From NCBI RefSeq assembly GCF_042242105.1, contig NC_092029.1:18834885-18898884 (forward strand): 64,000 nucleotides of DNA, in the 5' to 3' direction. This document shows, in pieces, positions 39,765-51,558 of this stretch (within the stretch, counting starts at the first letter, position 1; the number at the start of each line of letters is the position of its first letter). Below the pieces are notes generated by a model that was given only the letters and a program-made list of their open reading frames with translations, ran no database searches and was not told where the DNA came from. A program made the position numbers and the translations under genes. Source of the DNA: Pempheris klunzingeri. Taxonomy: Eukaryota; Chordata; Actinopteri; Acropomatiformes; Pempheridae.

Positions 39765-39822
39765 AGACAGACAGGCAGACAGACAGGCAGGGAGTAAGGA
39801 TGCTGCTGCTGCTGCTGCTGCT
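39765..39822. repeat. (CAGA)n and (CTG)n simple repeats
   Basis: A CAGACAGG-type array followed by seven CTG/TGC triplets lies just upstream of the znf395 first exon, outside its coding sequence. Confidence 0.9.
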
Positions 39823-39839
39823 CTAGTAACCCCTCACCT

Positions 39840-40070
39840 AGATCATCCTTTTGTGCACGGCGCGCTGCAGGTCGGTGTCTCTGCGCTCTCTCCAGCTGTC
39901 ACCGCCCGCCTGCATTGGTTCACCGAGCAGACACACGTAGGCGCGTATCCGACCGACCGACCAACCCCCTCTTCCCCCGGCGGACTGGAGAGCCGGCAGG
40001 CGGCGGGACAGCCAAGGCAGCGACGGCCCGCTGCTGCAGCTCCGACAGGGCGGACAGGACGGAGCACCGA
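39840..40070 (+). promoter_or_regulatory. znf395: Probable znf395 promoter and non-coding first exon
   Basis: A CpG-rich island (GGCGCGCTGC, ACCGCCCGCC, CCCGGCGGACT) contains an inverted CCAAT (ATTGG, near 39914) and ends in a consensus donor (GCACCGA then GTGAGT at 40071). The first coding exon of znf395 at 42449 begins with 47 bases of 5' UTR after an acceptor, so an upstream non-coding exon is required and this is the best candidate. Confidence 0.6.
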
Positions 40071-42448
40071 GTGAGTACGAGGAGATATGTTGCTTTTCTG
40101 CTAATCGGACAAGTTTTCGCGTCGCTGCGAGCACAAAAACAATATTGTTTTCCTTCAGCAGTGGGAGCTGGGAGGGAGGGAGGGAGGGAGGGAGGAAGGG
40201 GGGGGATATTTCTCCTGATCTCAATCTGCGTTGCCGGGTGGAGATCAGTGATGTAGTTCAAGGATGATAAACTATGACTTGTAGTCGATTATTATCCCAC
40301 ATCACACAACAACCACCACTATGAACAAAGTTCAATATATATTTTAGTGTTTCCTTGAAAGCTCCACTATCATCGCGTGGAATCAGCCTGTTTGAAGGAC
40401 ACGCGGGGATTATTGCCTCTTTATGTATAAATGTATGTAATCTCTCAGTATGTGGGTATAAAATGAGTTTATCTCCACTACATCAGCCAGGCGTTCTTTC
40501 TTTTTATTATTATCTTGCACACACTACATTTGATCCTTCTGTTGATCTCTGCACGACGTGTCATGTGTGGAATTTTTACATATTCATGCAACATTTTTTT
40601 TTATTTTTTTCAACATTTCTCTTTGCATTTAAAAAAAAAAACCAGGTTATTTCCACCAGGGTCCCTCCGTCCGGCTCCGTTCCTCCCGGCGAAACTCGTG
40701 TCTGAACACGTTGTTAGAAAGGGGGTGTGTATCTGAAAACCAGAGCCCAGCCAATGAGCGGCGGCCCCCCTCCCACACTGTGGCACTTGTTTACTACTGG
40801 AGGTCGACGCTGATTGGTGGAAAGGTGGGGAAAATCGGGCTTTATGCTGCGTTCGGGTGCAGAGGAAAGAATGGGAGAGTTGAGCGCTCTGTTTGAAAAC
40901 ACTGCAACGGGAAATGTTTTCAGTGGTAAACAACGTGGCACTGATGGGAAAATACTATTTGAGACATTATTCACTTTGTGACACAGGTGCATGTGGTACA
41001 ATATGAAACGGCACAATTATGGCCTATTCTGATATTTTTGATCACAATAACAATGAATACTTCAAGCTAAAACATTCAAATGAATCATCGTCTCAATAAT
41101 AACACAATAGAATCATTATTATTTTTATTACTAACTTAACTAATGTTTACTTTTCATTAGCGTTAGTCTGCAAAATTTCAGACTGTTGTGAGGAATTGCA
41201 GATTTCAAGGCAACATCTTAAAACTGTTTTTTTTTTGGTCCAAGTAACAGTGTGATCTGTGATTAATTCTTTCAGCTCTGTTATTGATATTATATCTTCA
41301 TCTATTTGCTCATTTGCTCTAATATCAGCTCTGATGTTCTCACTCGCATTCATCATTCTGAACACGTGGCTCGAAAGATGTGGTTCAGTCGTGAAATCGC
41401 TGGCTTGGAGAAATCAGTCATTGAGTTTGACCTGCCTAAAACCGCCTTAAACATAGTAAAATCATGGGTTTTGAATGCTGCAAAAATCACTGCTTTGAGC
41501 CATTCTAACATTCCATGAGCATTTTCCCCACCCGCCCTGAACGCAGCACTGCCCCCATTTTACCTCTACGTCCTACAGACCACAGTGAACGCACCCAGAC
41601 GTCAGATTACGTCTCTGGAACGCGCCGTTAGTCACGTACTCTATTAGAGTAGACAACAAAACTACAGCAAGATTATGGTTCAGCCACTTCCTAAATCCAC
41701 ACGAGTCCATGTTCCCATCAGATGTCTGCAGTCATTTTCAAACCACGGTGGGGGGGTTAGCTCTGCACTGTCAGGCAGAGGGATGCAAGATGGAATTAGA
41801 GATGGTGTTTGCCAGCAGTTTATTATATTGATCATAATGGCACCTCCTCTAACTCATCAGAGAAAGTACAATGTTTGGTTCATTAGGAGCATATTGGAAA
41901 TGACCTTAAATCCCCATCATTTGGTGCTTTTAACAAGGAAGTTGTGCAACCATTACAAAAACACGTATGAACAATGTATGGGGAATGTTGTACGTCTTAA
42001 ATATGATTATGATTCTACCACCACACTGACTTTAGATAGATAGATAGAGTCATTGTAAATAAATACAACGAAATTCAAAGCACAAAAAAAAAGTGAAACA
42101 AAACCATAAAAGTACAAAGATACAAAAACAACAAATGCCAAAGAATAAATTTGGGTTTGGGTCTTTGGGTTGAGCTCTTACGATGGAACATTTTTAAAGA
42201 TAGATCCCCACTGGTGAGGAAACGCCAGGATAACTGGACTTCTGCATCAGTTTTCATGATTGTTTTTTTCTAATCTGTCTCTTGTGCCTCTTATTTTATG
42301 GAAGCGCAATATTGAATTGCTGGAGGAACCATTTGCCCCCCGAACAAGCAGTTTTAGGAATATTGCACTGCTGGAGAAATATTTGAAAATGCCGTCAGAT
42401 ATTTGGATTGGTTCAAATCTCACGCTGTTCCCGGCGTCTTGTTTGCAG
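40071..42448 (+). other. znf395: znf395 first intron
   Basis: Apart from the CCAAT-bearing patch at 40740-40860 and a TAGA microsatellite with adjoining dispersed-repeat sequence at about 42033-42085, this is AT-rich DNA with no recognised exon. Confidence 0.45.
40740..40860 (+). promoter_or_regulatory. znf395: Possible second promoter region of znf395
   Basis: A CCAAT (40751-40755) and an inverted CCAAT (ATTGG, 40813-40817) lie 58 bp apart in a GC-rich patch with GGCGGCCCCCCTCCCACAC. It lies inside the first znf395 intron. It could be an intronic promoter or an enhancer; no donor site has been tied to it. Confidence 0.3.
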
Positions 42449-42495
42449 GGAGGTGTGACACTGTGCTGAGTCCCTTCACTGTGTGCAGCAGCACC

Positions 42496-45400
42496 ATGGC
42501 AGCTATGGGACCCGAGGACAGAGCTGGAGCCGGGCCAGGCGGGGGGGCAGTCTGCCCGTCGGGACTGCAGGCCTGTGTCTCTACGGCGACGCACAACAGC
42601 AACAGGCCTGGCACGCAGCACATTCTGGTGAGTAAATGGAGAGGGATGAGGCTCCCGTTCAGGTTGACTGATAAATGTATTATTTTCATGTATTGTATCA
42701 CACTGTTACAGTTAGGAAAAGACCGCACCCCCAACGTGTAAAGCCTTACTAAGAAAAAGGAAGAGCTCCCACAAATGGATCATTATTTTTTCCCCTCAGT
42801 GTTAGACACAACATACTGCCTAGTCAGAGGCTGGCATCCACATGCTTTTCATACTGTTACACTGGCAGATCGTGCTGTCTGCAGGCAGGACGCCACAGAT
42901 GGACAGGAAATATTCTTTTAACTGCTTTATTCGTGGCAACAGAGAGACTCAGTTGCAGGGCATCAAAGTCTCATGAAAACAGCCCAGCCTAGAATAAGGA
43001 AGCGAACCAGAGCGAGGCATAGGAACTGTTGCGGACTTCAACTGAGAACACGTTGATTTCTTCTTCTTCTCTGAAGATGTACACGCAGAGATGCGTCCAG
43101 CCGGAGAAAGCATTCGTGGAAAGCGGGCATTACAAGAACAAGACATCGGTTCACCTGCCGCAGAGGGAGGCCGAGCGAGGCTGGAGCAACCTGGTCGCTC
43201 TCTCACAAACTGCGGGACCCACGATGCACCACAGCAACATGTCGGTTAGCGGGGAGATGCCATACAGGTGAGGAATCGGTGAGTGTACATTACGTGTGTC
43301 AGGGTGGACCTCATCCCGCTACAGTCTATGCTTTTATGTTATCTCCAGTTTTCGTAGCCCAGAATCAGTGGAGATGGATGAAATCATGGCAGCCATGGTT
43401 CTGACCAGTCTGTCCTGCAGTCCTGTTGTCCAGAGTCCTCCACAAACGGATCCCGGAATAGGTCTGTCTCAGTGTTCCTGCTGTCTTCAGTACCATTTTA
43501 TAATAAGACTTGCTTTATGAAGGATATGTTTTAGCAGTCGATATTTTAGCTAGCCCTGCAAAAAATAGATTCAGTGCAATGAACTCTGTCAGCAAAGCAT
43601 GATTTGTATACTGCCTGGGCAATACATTAGAATGAGCACTAGATAACAAAATGTAATGAGCATTTGTTAGGCTAAAGCATTCAGTAAGACCAGTCGTGGG
43701 GCTTAGAAGAAACGTGATGTAGTGGCTACTACTGGGCCTACTTTCCCTGTTTAACCTTGATTAAAGTAACCAAACCTGCCTGGTTAGGGAGCAGAGAGGT
43801 AAAGAGGTGGTAAGGAGAGGCTGAGATGATGGAAAAAACTGCCAGAAAACAGATGTACATCACAACCAGTGGCACCAGTGTGGCACACCGGCTGTTTTCT
43901 GTGGGATCACCATGTTTATCGGATACACATCTCCACAGTATTGACAGGAAATAGGTTGTCCAGGGGGCTGAGGTGGACACTCATATTGAATGTTCCTGTT
44001 TTCCAGCCGGCTCGTCGTCGTCAGCCGACATGGAGTGCGGTGGCGGCGAGCTCTCTGACAGCGGCAGCAGTGGCTACTGGAGCTGGGACCACGGCAGCGT
44101 GAGTCCAGCCCCCTCGCCATCCGTCACCGAGATGGACAGCAGTCCCGATGAAGGCCTGCACATGGAACTGGAGCAGGGAGAGGAGCTTAATGCCAAAAAG
44201 CCAAAGGTACATAGCTGCATATGTGTGTCACCGATGAAGGCTAAGCATCATGTGGTGGAAAGTGGTGGTTCCTCAAAAGCCTCCATAACCAGCGAAGGAA
44301 GCGTGTTTGTGTCGGATCTTGCTGTGGGATTCTTTATTTTCTGTCCCATCCTCTCCTGTGCTTCACCTGTGCTGTCTTCTCTCTCTCTCTCTCTCTCACA
44401 GAGCGCTCTCAGAGGTGTGTATAAGTGTCTGTGGCCCAGTTGTGGCAAGGTGCTCACGTCTTCAGTCGGAATAAAAAGACACATCCGTGTGCTGCATCTT
44501 GGGTGAGTGGGTGTACTTTGGGTGGCTTGTTGTAGGTGGACATTGGTTGAAAATGCTAAACAGATATAATACCTGACTGTAGGTGCAGATACCAAAGGGA
44601 TACTTTCTTGATAACCTAGGCACTGTAATGATGTTACACTTCTTAAAAAAAGGGGACATCGGACATTCTAGATTTTCAGCTCTGGAGCCTTTCCTCTACT
44701 TTAGACTGAGGTGAAGTGAAAACGAGACAGTTTCGCCCTTAAGAACATTTCTGAGCAGCAAAATAGCATTAAAAAAACAAGAGGGAATAAAATTTTCAGG
44801 TGGTGGAAGAGCTCTGACTTAGTTGCGGGATGTGATGAAACATTTTCGAGATTTCATATCTGGGCCACAGTGAGTGCTGCATTCAGTGACGCCCAAACAA
44901 ACAACTCACTCTTTTTATTCTGTGTCCTCCATGTGCCAAACACACACGCACACCCGCAAACACATCTAACACGCTCCTACCACACGTGCGCAGCAGTGGG
45001 TCAGACCAGTCGCAGAGAGAAGAGGACTTCTACTTCACCAAGATCTCCTGTGAGACCACAGACACCAGCTCTGCTCCAGCTCATCCCCAGCAGGCTCTGG
45101 TCCAGGCCTCGTCCTCTCATCTCAGCTGGGCTTCTTGCGGCTCCCCTCCGGCCTCGGAGCTCCAGATCCCACCAGCTCACAGGCCCAGGTCCAACTCCAG
45201 CTCTGCGTCCGACCCGAGCAAGCCCAGTCAGCTCAGCCAGTCGGCCCCCAGCAGCTTCTGGCAGATCCACTCAGAGCATCTCTATCAGGTGAGCGCAGCA
45301 GAGCTGCTCTCTGAGGAGCTTTGGCTTGCTGACTGTGAAGTCATTGCAATCAACCAAGAAATAGCCCCATACATAACGCCCGTAAAACTACAAGTAAATA

Positions 45401-48400
45401 ATGTTTTTTTTTCTTTCTTTGACACATTTTTCTCTGTGTGTTTTTTCACAGAAACATTATAACCTTTTAAAATATGTCACATCTCGTACATGATACGACA
45501 TAAGTTCCTGCCAGATGAAAACAAGTGTTGTTCTTTTTAATACGAGTGAGCAGATGATAGAATTAGTACAGTGTGGGTGGATGTAGACCGGAATAACACT
45601 TCATTGAATCAATAGTCCCAATTTGATTTGAAATGCTTTGTTATTGTCTAAATGCTGTTTGCAGGCAGCAATTTCTTCTTGGAAGACATTCAATCTGTCT
45701 AACATATTAGATTTTTTAAGTTTGGGCATAAAATGCCTGTTTTACCGTCGGCATTTATCTTCCCTAGTTTCGATAAATAATTGTTTACTTCCCAGAATTT
45801 GAGTTTGAGACCAATGAAAGGAGACAGCGCGGCTCTTGTTAGCATGAATTATTAAACGCCAGGCATAGATTTTAGCGTGTGAACACAGGAATATACCTAC
45901 CAAACATGTCTTGTTGCCCACATTTAACCAATTTCTCCACGAAATCAGGCCACAATGAAAACAGAAACTTAGGTATTTAGATTGGACAGTTTCTGTGCAG
46001 GTGCTTTTATGTTTTATGGTTGTTGTGGTGTTGTTTTTAGAGATCTGCGTGACCCAGAGCTCCCACACAGATACCCCTCTAACAAGCCAACGATCTACAA
46101 CTTTTGTTCACGCATCACAAAGCAGCACATTTCACTGGTGACCTGCGTATAGCCTGCACCGCTGAGGCTGGAAATGGATGCTTTGTGACAGAGAGCGTAA
46201 GCAGTCGCCGTGCTGGCTCCCCCAAGGAGTCTGGAGCCTCAGCAGCCTGTAAAGGGCAGAAAAACACCACATGGATCTTATCATATCTCCATGTCCCCAG
46301 CAAAGTTTAAAAATATGCATATTTTTTTTTCTTTTTTCATAGAGATTTCTCTTTAATTTCCTTATAGATGCAGAGATGTAGTGGGGTCACGCTTAAGCGC
46401 GAGTGTGCGTGGAATTGTTGGCCAGAGCAGCTGGTGGAGCAGTGTTTGTGCGTGTGTCATGGCTGCCGGCAGCTTGTGACATGAAATGCCTGAACAGTGT
46501 AACTCCACATAAACTATGGTATGGCGTGTCAGGAGAGCGGCAGCAGTTACTTTATTCAGACAGGAAAATATACTTTCATTTGTGGCAGTTTGGATGCCAC
46601 AGCAACTGGATAGAATGAAAAGCTATAAATTGATTAGTTGTAACTTTTTGGCAATTCATCCGATGCAAGGAGTAAAGTAAAACTCAAAGTAAAGGTGGGT
46701 TTCACTCTCCATGATATTAATATAAGGTGGTGTACATTTTGCTCCTCCAAATATCACTTTTCAGTGTCATTTTTCTGCCCCATCATCATACAAGCTGCTT
46801 TTTTTCTTCTTTTTTTTTTTTTAGCTTTTTTTCCTTTACAACAGGTAGAAGTAGAGGAAGATGGATAGATTATGAAATCCACAGGAGAGGGGAAAAAGTA
46901 CAAACAAACAGAAACAAACAAACCAATAACACACAACAACAGAATTTACAATTCTAATATGAAATAAAAACAGTAAAGACAATTCCTGCAGCACGGTGGC
47001 AGAGACACCAGGCTCTCTGTATTTAAGAAAGGGTTCCTTAAACTTTTACGATACTCTAATGGCATTAAATCAAAAGCACTCTCAGCCAGCATTTAACACT
47101 TGGTACTTTTTTATCAATCCACTGCAATAAAATGTTCCTCCTCACTGCATAAGTAAGAATACAATTTTAACACTATAAATGACAGCTGTACTAGTAATGT
47201 GAAAGGTGTAACAAACCGTCAAAGAGTTAAATAAAACTCAGATAAAGTTCAAATAAAATGTTTTCAGTCCAGTTACAAAAATGAAACTAACTTTCTTTTC
47301 ACATAAAATAGGCTGCCAGCCTCTTTAAGACCCCACAGAGTTGATGAATCATGTGTCGTCTCCTCTGTCCTTCTCCTTCCAGGCCTGTGGCCCTGTCCAG
47401 GTATCTGTGGCCACCAGAAGCCCCAGCTGCCAGGGTTGGACCCCCTCCACCTCCATCTCTGGCCAGAGTAACACTCCGGTGGGTCCTCTGACCTGCTCTT
47501 CATATGTGTCTGCTTGTTTTACCTCCCTGACAGCCTGTCAATCAGTTAGTCTCGCTCAAATGCTGTCGTTAGAACCTGCTGATGGAGAGAGCGCGGTTAA
47601 AATCTGTGTTTTGGAAGAGTGCCGGTACTTTTCCAGCACCACCGCATTTCCTCCCTCTGTCGTAGCTTATTCTACAGTCATCATTGTTGCGGTGCTCAGT
47701 GTGTGGCTGTGTGTCTCTGCAGTTGGTGAAACCACGCTGCCGGTCTGTCAGTGTTGGCGAACAGTGGCTCCAACAGAACAGGCTGCAGCCTTTGAGTGTG
47801 TCGCCCTCCCGCACCCACTGCTCCTTCAGGTGAGGCACCACCTACCTTTCATCGATCCTGTTCAGTGTTTAACATGTTTACCTGCCGTAGACAGATATTC
47901 AGTTTATCATCACATCACACGAGACAGAGAGAAGCAGCAAATCCCCGCAATTGAAACGCTGGAACAAGGGAATATTCTGCTTTTTTGCCTGAAATGTATT
48001 AAATTACTCAAACTATCAGCTATTGATCAATTATCAAAAAGACTGCATCTTATTTTTCTACATGTTGACTGATTTTTCTGATTCACTGGCACATTTTTTC
48101 AGCTCTAATCAAAGGTCCTGTCAGTTGATATGGAAGTGGTACGGTTGTATTCCTGGGTTTTGAAGTTAAGCGGTGATGCGAAGCTGCTGTAAAACTGTAA
48201 AGACACTGCAGATCACTTCAAGGAAGGTGACATGTCTTTTGAACATGGAGCGTTCTGCTTTGTTTCCAGTATCTGTCCTTTTATACATTTATTCGATCAC
48301 CTCTTTGTTTGTTATCAGCCTATTTCCCCCTTTAGTTTAATTTTTTATCGAGATCGATCACGTCAAGCATGCACGGCAGCGCCCTTTACTCTCCCGCCCT

Positions 48401-48558
48401 CTCGCATCGCTTCTCATCCGCACGATCTGTGTCTTTACGTCCGCAGGAAAGGCCGCGGGGAGGCCAAAAAGTGCCGCAAGGTGTATGGAGTGGAGCGCAA
48501 GGATCAGTGGTGTACCGCCTGCCGCTGGAAAAAAGCCTGCCAGCGCTTCCCTGACTAA
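42496..48558 (+). CDS. znf395: Zinc finger protein 395 (SLC2A4RG/ZNF704 family)
   Basis: Nine coding exons join in frame: 42496-42627, 43077-43267, 43349-43461, 44007-44206, 44402-44502, 44994-45288, 47383-47478, 47723-47829 and 48447-48558, 448 residues (human ZNF395 513). The family's conserved block is [20 protein letters not shown] (from residue 117), then a Ser-rich acidic segment ([15 protein letters not shown]). A C2H2 finger follows: [12 protein letters not shown]...[10 protein letters not shown] (Cys221, Cys226, His239, His244). Next come [10 protein letters not shown] and [16 protein letters not shown], and the C-terminal Cys-rich clamp [19 protein letters not shown] ending ACQRFPD. 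The finger and VGIKRH resemble ZNF395 more than SLC2A4RG or ZNF704, and the neighbour pnoc agrees. It is a nuclear DNA-binding regulator. The N-terminal third differs from human and lacks its VYVWYGGQE block. Exon 6's acceptor could be 44993 or 44996 (one residue difference). Confidence 0.94.
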
Positions 48559-50195
48559 AAACAGCTATGTGATAGAGAGAGAGAGAGAGAGAGTGAGAGA
48601 GGTTGATGGGTGAAAGAGTGGTGAAAGAGACTTTTATCAAAAAGAGGATATAAATCAGGGCCTGAGAGCCTTCAAGAAAAACAACTGTTCTTTTATTACA
48701 TGTGTTTTTTACTTTCAACCTGTTTAATTTCTTTCCTAAAGAAATGCAAATGGAGTTTTCTGTATCTTTGTAACTTGATCCTGAAAACTGAAGTCCGCAA
48801 TGGTGCTAACTGTTGACTGACTTTGACCATGTGATGTGCTAAGCCAATACAATACTCTCCCACAAGGGTCATATTACTGCCCCCATAGCTCCACTGTGTT
48901 AGACTGCTACTAGGCTGTTTCCTTTATTCCACCCCTCTCTTCCAGTGGTTACACAGTGGTTATGGTGTACATGATATTGTGTGCTTTGAGTTACGTATGA
49001 GTATTTTATACCTTTTTTTTTTATCGTTTCGTTCAAGCCCGTGTATTGGGCAGATTATTTTTTTTTGGAATTTTCATGTTTTTTTGCACTTTGTTGGAAT
49101 ATAAACTCACAAGAATAAGCTACATTTGGTTTGACTAAACCAAGTTCCTATTTCCTTCCTGCCCGTTGGCATACGACCAGTGTTAATGGTTTTATCCGTG
49201 AAGCTATGGAGTCATGGCAATGGGACTACCATTAGGAGAATGAGTTTATAATAGCAATAAAAAAGAGGAAATATATTGTCAAACACAAATTAAAAAGCAC
49301 TGAGAATTTGACACATTTTTTTTCTCGTCCTTTTTTCCCCTCTACATGACAGTCCACAAAAGAAATAGCAAACTATTTTATTGTAGTTTTTCTCTATACA
49401 CATTTTGTATGAAGACTCAGAACAATGGTAGAATGCTAGAAATGTGGTTTGAAATGTACACTGTATTCACAAATTCCATTATTTGTGTTGGTTTGACAGG
49501 GAAAAGAAAGCACAAGCACACACACATGCACGTGCACAGTCACACTCAGACTCTCTGCATCCCCCATACTCTCATATGCACCTATTATTACATCTCAACT
49601 TCAAATACTAGTGAACATATAAACACTATTAAAATGCAAAAGAATGGATGTGACCTGCTATTGAAGGTAAATATCCTGATGGCAAAAGAAATGAGTATAT
49701 TTCTTCGCCCAAGCAGAAACATCTTGTTCTGTATGATAATGACCACAGCTGACATGCACACTTCATTTCATCCCTCTGCTCTTCTGTGGTACATTAAGAT
49801 GGTGGTTTTCAGGGCTTCTGTCATTTAGACACTTTCCCTACAGTGCCATACTCCCCCAATGGCCCTACCAGTTTCTACTGCAATTAGACCAAACAGCTCT
49901 GCAAAAAGCCGCTGCAAGAGCTGCAACATTTTTGACAACTGGCTTCGTATTAATATCTCCTCACTCCTCAGTTTCACCCAAGTAACACTTGATCTGTTTC
50001 TACGGATACAGGGGACTGTATTGATTAGCATGAAATCTCACTGCAAATTTATGTTTTATATTATTATCTTATTTAATCATTCTAATATTTGGAGAAAATT
50101 AATTCAGTGATAGCTGCAACATAACAATGGCTATAATATTCAACATTGTGGATTTGGAAAATTTGGAAAGTTATTATTCCATTTCTAATGCATTC

Positions 50196-50247
<52 letters not shown>

Positions 50248-51349
50248 TTTTAATTGACATTTTGTTATCCAACTGTATTAAAATTCTTTACATTTAGCAT
50301 TTAGTTAACTCTAGTTTTTTTTTCCAAGTCAAAAAATATAGAACACTGCCAAGGACGTTTTTCTAATAGGTGAATTATAAAATCCTACCCCAATCCTTTT
50401 CATGCAGTTCCTTGGATGTTGGCAAATATGACAAATTGTGAGCTGGCAGACAGACACTACTAATACTGTGAAAAGCAAAACAGACATTGGTTTTCTCAGT
50501 TTTTTTTAGGAATTTTCTGATTTTTTTGTTAAACTGTTGAGGGACAGGTATCATTAATTCAGTGTAATTGCATGTTTTTCATATAGTTCTAATTTCACTG
50601 GAATTGTGAAAAAAGGGAGTCAGTCCACTGACGGCGTGGTGGAAATGATCCCCAGTCAGTGCCCAAGTATCTAACACTAGAGGACAGTATTGTTCCACTG
50701 AATGGTGCCAGTGGGAGCCTGCTAGCTAACCTGCTTGCTGCTTGTTCTCTCAAGTGAAACTCATTATTTGCAAGGTTTACACTGATAACCTCCAATTAAT
50801 GGTCAAATTACTATACAATATAAAGAAAAAAGACATTGCTTTGTCCATACTTAAAATTAAGCAATGAGAGAACAGGCTTTTTTGAGGAGTGTTGCAGAGT
50901 TTTGGTGAGTTTGAAAATTGAGAAAACCAATTTAATGTCCATTGTGTTTAATTAATTAAGTTCTTTAAACAGGAAATTAGATTACATCTGATTGAACCAC
51001 CTTGAAAGCAGAGTGCTGGTACACCTTTCAATCTGATCTGACACAGGGGAAGATTAGCAGTTACGGTCTGGTTAAAAGCAGACATTTATATATAATTTGT
51101 TTAGAGCCAAATCTGTAAAATGCCATTTTAAAGGGGAAAACTTATGCAGAGACAAGTAGGTCCATTACATGAGAGCTATAGAGTGCAAAAAACTGCTGGA
51201 CATGAGTCCCATCCACACATGCATGAAAGTCACATTCTCACGTTTCACCTCCGGTGAACAGCTTGCAGGGTTCCACTTTTCCAATCTCATTTGGCCCTTT
51301 TTATTATACCGACACAGAAAAATATATTCAATTGCACATCTCTAATTCT
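48559..51349 (+). other. znf395: znf395 3' UTR and intergenic DNA before pnoc
   Basis: The 3' UTR follows the stop at 48556-48558, with a short GA array (48573-48592) and an AATAAA at 49256-49261 as likely polyadenylation signal. From there to the pnoc polyadenylation signal nothing is recognised except a (TA)n array at 50198-50245. Confidence 0.5.
50198..50245. repeat. (TA)n microsatellite
   Basis: About 24 TA units between the convergent znf395 and pnoc genes. Confidence 0.97.
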
Positions 51350-51355
51350 TTTATT
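51350..51355 (-). terminator. pnoc: Candidate pnoc polyadenylation signal
   Basis: Minus-strand AATAAA about 205 bp downstream of the pnoc stop codon. Confidence 0.6.
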
Positions 51356-51558
51356 TCACAGAATGGCATGTAAATATGCTTAATAAGAAGAACATCACGG
51401 TCAAAACATTCCTTGTTACTTAGAGACACAAAGAGAGGTGCAGCGAGATGGCAGAGTCTGTTCTGATTACGATGGTGACGTCAAATTTGAGTGAGCTGCT
51501 GAAAACATGATTGGTTGAGGTAACTGGGGCAGGATTCTGTGAGAGCAACTGAAATACA

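Larger units (their letters stand above)
36112..39790 (+). other. 3' UTR of the LAT-like gene and intergenic DNA
   Basis: The LAT-like 3' UTR starts at 36112; its end is unknown (AATAAA at 36849-36854 lies in a repeat, another at 37684-37689). Beyond that are dispersed repeats (36665-36990, 38020-38200, 38490-38680), a CT microsatellite (39090-39128) and no recognisable exon. Confidence 0.4.

Noticed and set aside
39838-40224. Several overlapping 110-130 residue frames on both strands near 40 kb
   Set aside because: They arise from the GC-rich CpG island, which has few stop codons. None has a domain, and the region fits a promoter and 5' UTR exon better.
47341-48072. 243-residue open frame across znf395 exons 7 and 8
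   Set aside because: It covers exon 47383-47478 but then reads through a consensus donor into the intron, and it reads exon 8 in the wrong frame. The spliced version gives the conserved znf395 sequence.
49825-50031. Frames on both strands near 49.9 kb
   Set aside because: Both strands are open by chance over 200 bp. No domain, no splice partner.
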